DNA of 7,122 bases from Trueperaceae bacterium (GTDB lineage: Bacteria > Deinococcota > Deinococci > Deinococcales > Trueperaceae), in contig SKMG01000320.1 in assembly GCA_007121175.1 (NCBI GenBank), forward strand, positions 1-7,122. Reading direction: 5' to 3'. Made by a program: the position numbers and the translations under genes. Shown piece by piece: positions 5,682 to 7,122 of the stretch (position 1 is the stretch's first letter; each line of letters begins with the position of its first letter). The notes under the pieces were generated by a model that saw only the letters and a program-made list of their open reading frames with translations, was not told the origin of the DNA and made no database searches.

Positions 5682-6769
5682 GGATCCGCTCGGTCGAGAC
5701 GCAGATCGTCGACATCCCCTTCGTCGACGGCGGCAGGGGCGAGGGCATCACGCCGACCACCTGGAAGTCGCTCGAGATCGCGCTGGTACGCATCGAGGAC
5801 GACGACGGCCGGGTCGGCTGGGGCGAGGGCTTCGGCTACTTCGTGGTCGACGCGACCAAGGCGCTCGTCGAGCGGCTGATCGCGCCGCTGCTCGAGGGAC
5901 GCGACATCGTCGACATCCCCGCCTGGAACCTCGAGACGCAGCGCCGGCTGCACCTCTTCGGACGCTACGGCGTCACGCTCTTCGCCATCTCGGCGGTCGA
6001 CATGGCGCTGTGGGATCTCGCCGCCAAACGGCGGGAGCTGCCTCTGTACCAACTGCTCGGCGCCGAGGCGGCCCACCCGATCCCCTACTACGCCAGCCTG
6101 GTGCGCTACGACGACGATCAGGTCGCCCCGCGCGTGTGCGAGCGCGCGCTCGAGCGGGGCTTCAGTGAGCTCAAGCTGCACGAGATCACCGTGCCGCGCG
6201 TCGCGGCCTGCCGCGAGGCGGTCGGCGACACGGTGCCGATCTCGGTCGACGTGAACTGCGCCTGGAGCGAAGATCAGGCACGCGCGGCACTGGAGCCGCT
6301 GCGCGACCTCGGGGTGATCTGGCTCGAGGAGCCGGTGTTCCCGCCGGAGGACATGCACGCCCTGTCGCGCCTGCGTGACGGCACCCTGCCGATCGCCGCG
6401 GGCGAGAACTGGTGCACCGAGGTGCAGTTCGCTGCGGCGTTCAAAGCCGGCGCTGTCGACCTGGCGCAACCGAGCGTGACGAAGGTCGGCGGCATCAGCG
6501 AGTTCCGGAAGGTGGCCGAGCGCTGCCGGGCGGCAAGCGTGCCGCTGATGCCCCACTGCCCCTACTTCGGCCCCGGCTTCTTCGCGAGCCTCCACCTCGC
6601 GACCGCGATCGAGGAAGTGCGCCAGCTCGAGTACCTGTTCGTGGAGCCCGAGGCGTGGCTGGCGCCGCTGGGTCGGCTGGGTCCAGGCGGCACGTTGCTT
6701 GCAACGGACGCCCCCGGGATCGGCTTCGAGCCAGACCCGGAGATCCTGCGCCGCTACCGGCGCGCCTGA
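5678..6769 (+). CDS. Enolase-superfamily enzyme, mandelate racemase/muconate lactonizing type (putative sugar-acid dehydratase)
   Basis: 363 residues, typical for the family. The N-terminal capping domain (1 to about 130) precedes the (beta/alpha)7-beta barrel. The three metal ligands are D191 (VDVNC), E217 (WLEEPV) and E243 (AGENW), spaced 26 and 26 exactly as in mandelate racemase. The second half carries D261 in DLAQPSVTKVGG and H293 in MPHCPYFGPG, the expected Asp-His catalytic dyad, and E323 in FVEPEAW as the likely late acid. At the end of barrel strand 2 the usual KxK is K166-L-H168, so the first Lys is kept and the second is His. These enzymes abstract the proton alpha to a carboxylate with Mg2+ help, giving racemisation, cycloisomerisation or dehydration. 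Next to a uronate-dehydrogenase-like SDR and KGSADH-like ALDH, acid-sugar (aldarate) dehydration is most likely; lactone cycloisomerisation, as in Gci, is an alternative. Last gene of the operon. Confidence 0.92.
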   Translation: MRIRSVETQIVDIPFVDGGRGEGITPTTWKSLEIALVRIEDDDGRVGWGEGFGYFVVDATKALVERLIAPLLEGRDIVDIPAWNLETQRRLHLFGRYGVTLFAISAVDMALWDLAAKRRELPLYQLLGAEAAHPIPYYASLVRYDDDQVAPRVCERALERGFSELKLHEITVPRVAACREAVGDTVPISVDVNCAWSEDQARAALEPLRDLGVIWLEEPVFPPEDMHALSRLRDGTLPIAAGENWCTEVQFAAAFKAGAVDLAQPSVTKVGGISEFRKVAERCRAASVPLMPHCPYFGPGFFASLHLATAIEEVRQLEYLFVEPEAWLAPLGRLGPGGTLLATDAPGIGFEPDPEILRRYRRA

Positions 6770-6979
6770 GCCGCCGCTTCTCCCACCTCTCTGACGTCGC
6801 AACGGCACGTCGGCCGCGGTAGGTCGTCACGCGCGGTGGAACGCCGCGGCCGGACGCGTCACATCATGCGGGCGACACGCGGGCACCACGCTGGTATCAC
6901 GGTCGGTTGCCTAGATTGCCAGCAGAGAGCCGGGCAGCGGGCCCAGCTCCATCTGTAGGAGCGAGGACGGTGTAGGCAC
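6770..6979. other. Intergenic region between the operon and the next gene
   Basis: These 210 bp are less GC-biased towards the right end and show no coding signature I trust. They contain the GC-rich inverted repeat at 6811-6852 and a TGGTATCACGG element at 6892-6902, which shares 9 of 11 bases with TGGTATGACCG at 3211 in the divergent promoter. A promoter for the gene at 6980 is expected here, but I found no confident -35/-10 pair. Confidence 0.5.
6811..6852. terminator. GC-rich inverted repeat downstream of the operon (possible stem-loop)
   Basis: CGGCCGCGG at 6811-6819 is perfectly complementary to CCGCGGCCG at 6844-6852, giving a 9-bp all-GC stem with a 24-nt loop. It starts 42 bp after the stop of the enolase-superfamily gene. 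No T-run follows, so it is not a classical intrinsic terminator. It could stabilise the mRNA end, act with Rho, or be a chance result of high GC. Confidence 0.3.
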
Positions 6980-7122
6980 ATGAAACGATGGACGAGGCAC
7001 GTGACGGTCGTCACCCTGGTGGTTGTGTTCGGGTTCACGCTGGCCACGGTCGACGATGGCGGACGCGGCGGTGGAACCTTCTCGACCACTGCCGAGCTCG
7101 ACGCCAGGCTGATGGCGTTCGC
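6980..7122 (+). CDS. N-terminus of an exported or membrane-anchored protein (3' truncated)
   Basis: ATG 6980 opens a frame that stays open to the window end, giving 47 full codons. The N-terminus has basic residues (K2, R3, R6), a hydrophobic core at about residues 8-24 (VTVVTLVVVFGFTLATV), then a polar, glycine-rich DDGGRGGG stretch and the start of a helix-like AELDARLMAF. This is the layout of a Sec signal peptide or a single membrane anchor. No lipobox cysteine is visible. The ribosome-binding site is weak: GAGGACGG at 6963-6970 ends nine bases before the ATG. The third-position G/C bias is weaker than in the operon but still present. It starts a new transcription unit, or follows the operon if the stem-loop does not stop transcription. 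A solute-binding protein for the pathway substrate is one possibility, but nothing in 47 residues shows it. Confidence 0.55.
   Translation, partial: MKRWTRHVTVVTLVVVFGFTLATVDDGGRGGGTFSTTAELDARLMAF

Noticed and set aside
5636..6808. 390-codon minus-strand open frame opposite the enolase-superfamily gene
   Set aside because: It is a codon-bias shadow: the plus strand carries all family catalytic residues in order, while the minus translation shows no recognisable domain.
6907..6921. TTGCCT/TTGCCA repeats considered as -35 boxes for the gene at 6980
   Set aside because: No acceptable -10 hexamer lies 16-18 bp downstream of either.
7028..7051. GFTLATV resembling a type IV prepilin cleavage motif (G/FTL)
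   Set aside because: In prepilins the hydrophobic helix follows the G/FTL site and a Glu usually stands at +5. Here the hydrophobic stretch precedes it and there is no Glu, so a signal peptide or anchor fits better.
6859..7089. 76-codon minus-strand open frame in the right-hand intergenic region
   Set aside because: The composition is Pro/Arg/Val/Thr-rich with no domain and it overlaps the better-supported exported-protein start at 6980.

Overview
The window is GC-rich bacterial DNA, by eye roughly 70% GC. It is tightly packed, with strong G/C bias at third codon positions, short Shine-Dalgarno-led intergenic gaps and stop/start overlaps of 4 and 16 nt. The codon bias gives long spurious reading frames on the opposite strand of almost every real gene. 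The organism cannot be named from this sequence. The gene content (FCD-type GntR regulator, KGSADH-like aldehyde dehydrogenase, uronate-dehydrogenase-like SDR, enolase-superfamily dehydratase) is typical of soil or aquatic heterotrophs that oxidise sugar acids, such as Proteobacteria, Actinobacteria or Chloroflexota.

Layout. Positions 1-1107 (+) hold the 3' part of a DUF3604/PHP-like metal-dependent hydrolase that enters from outside the window. It converges, across a 25-bp gap, on a three-gene minus-strand set read from 3156 to 1133: an FCD GntR regulator, a SnoaL/NTF2-like protein and an RraA-like lyase. The last two overlap as ATGA. A 159-bp divergent region (3157-3315) with GGT...ACC inverted repeats separates this set from a plus-strand operon: KGSADH-type aldehyde dehydrogenase (3316-4890), uronate-dehydrogenase-like SDR (4875-5681) and an MR-type enolase-superfamily enzyme (5678-6769). 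These three genes overlap one another and are probably translationally coupled. After a 210-bp intergenic region, a new plus-strand gene starts at 6980 with an N-terminal hydrophobic export or anchor segment and runs off the end.

How the genes may work together (inference). The SDR would oxidise a uronic acid or similar aldose acid to an aldarolactone. The enolase-superfamily enzyme would dehydrate the aldarate to a keto-deoxy acid. The aldehyde dehydrogenase would oxidise a semialdehyde, classically 2-oxoglutarate semialdehyde, to a TCA-cycle acid. The lactonase and the KdgD-type dehydratase/decarboxylase expected in the classical oxidative (non-phosphorylative) uronate route are not in the window. 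An RraA-like lyase and an NTF2-fold protein sit across the divergent promoter instead, so a variant route is possible. The GntR protein is the obvious local regulator. No RNA genes, CRISPR arrays, insertion sequences or phage genes were seen.
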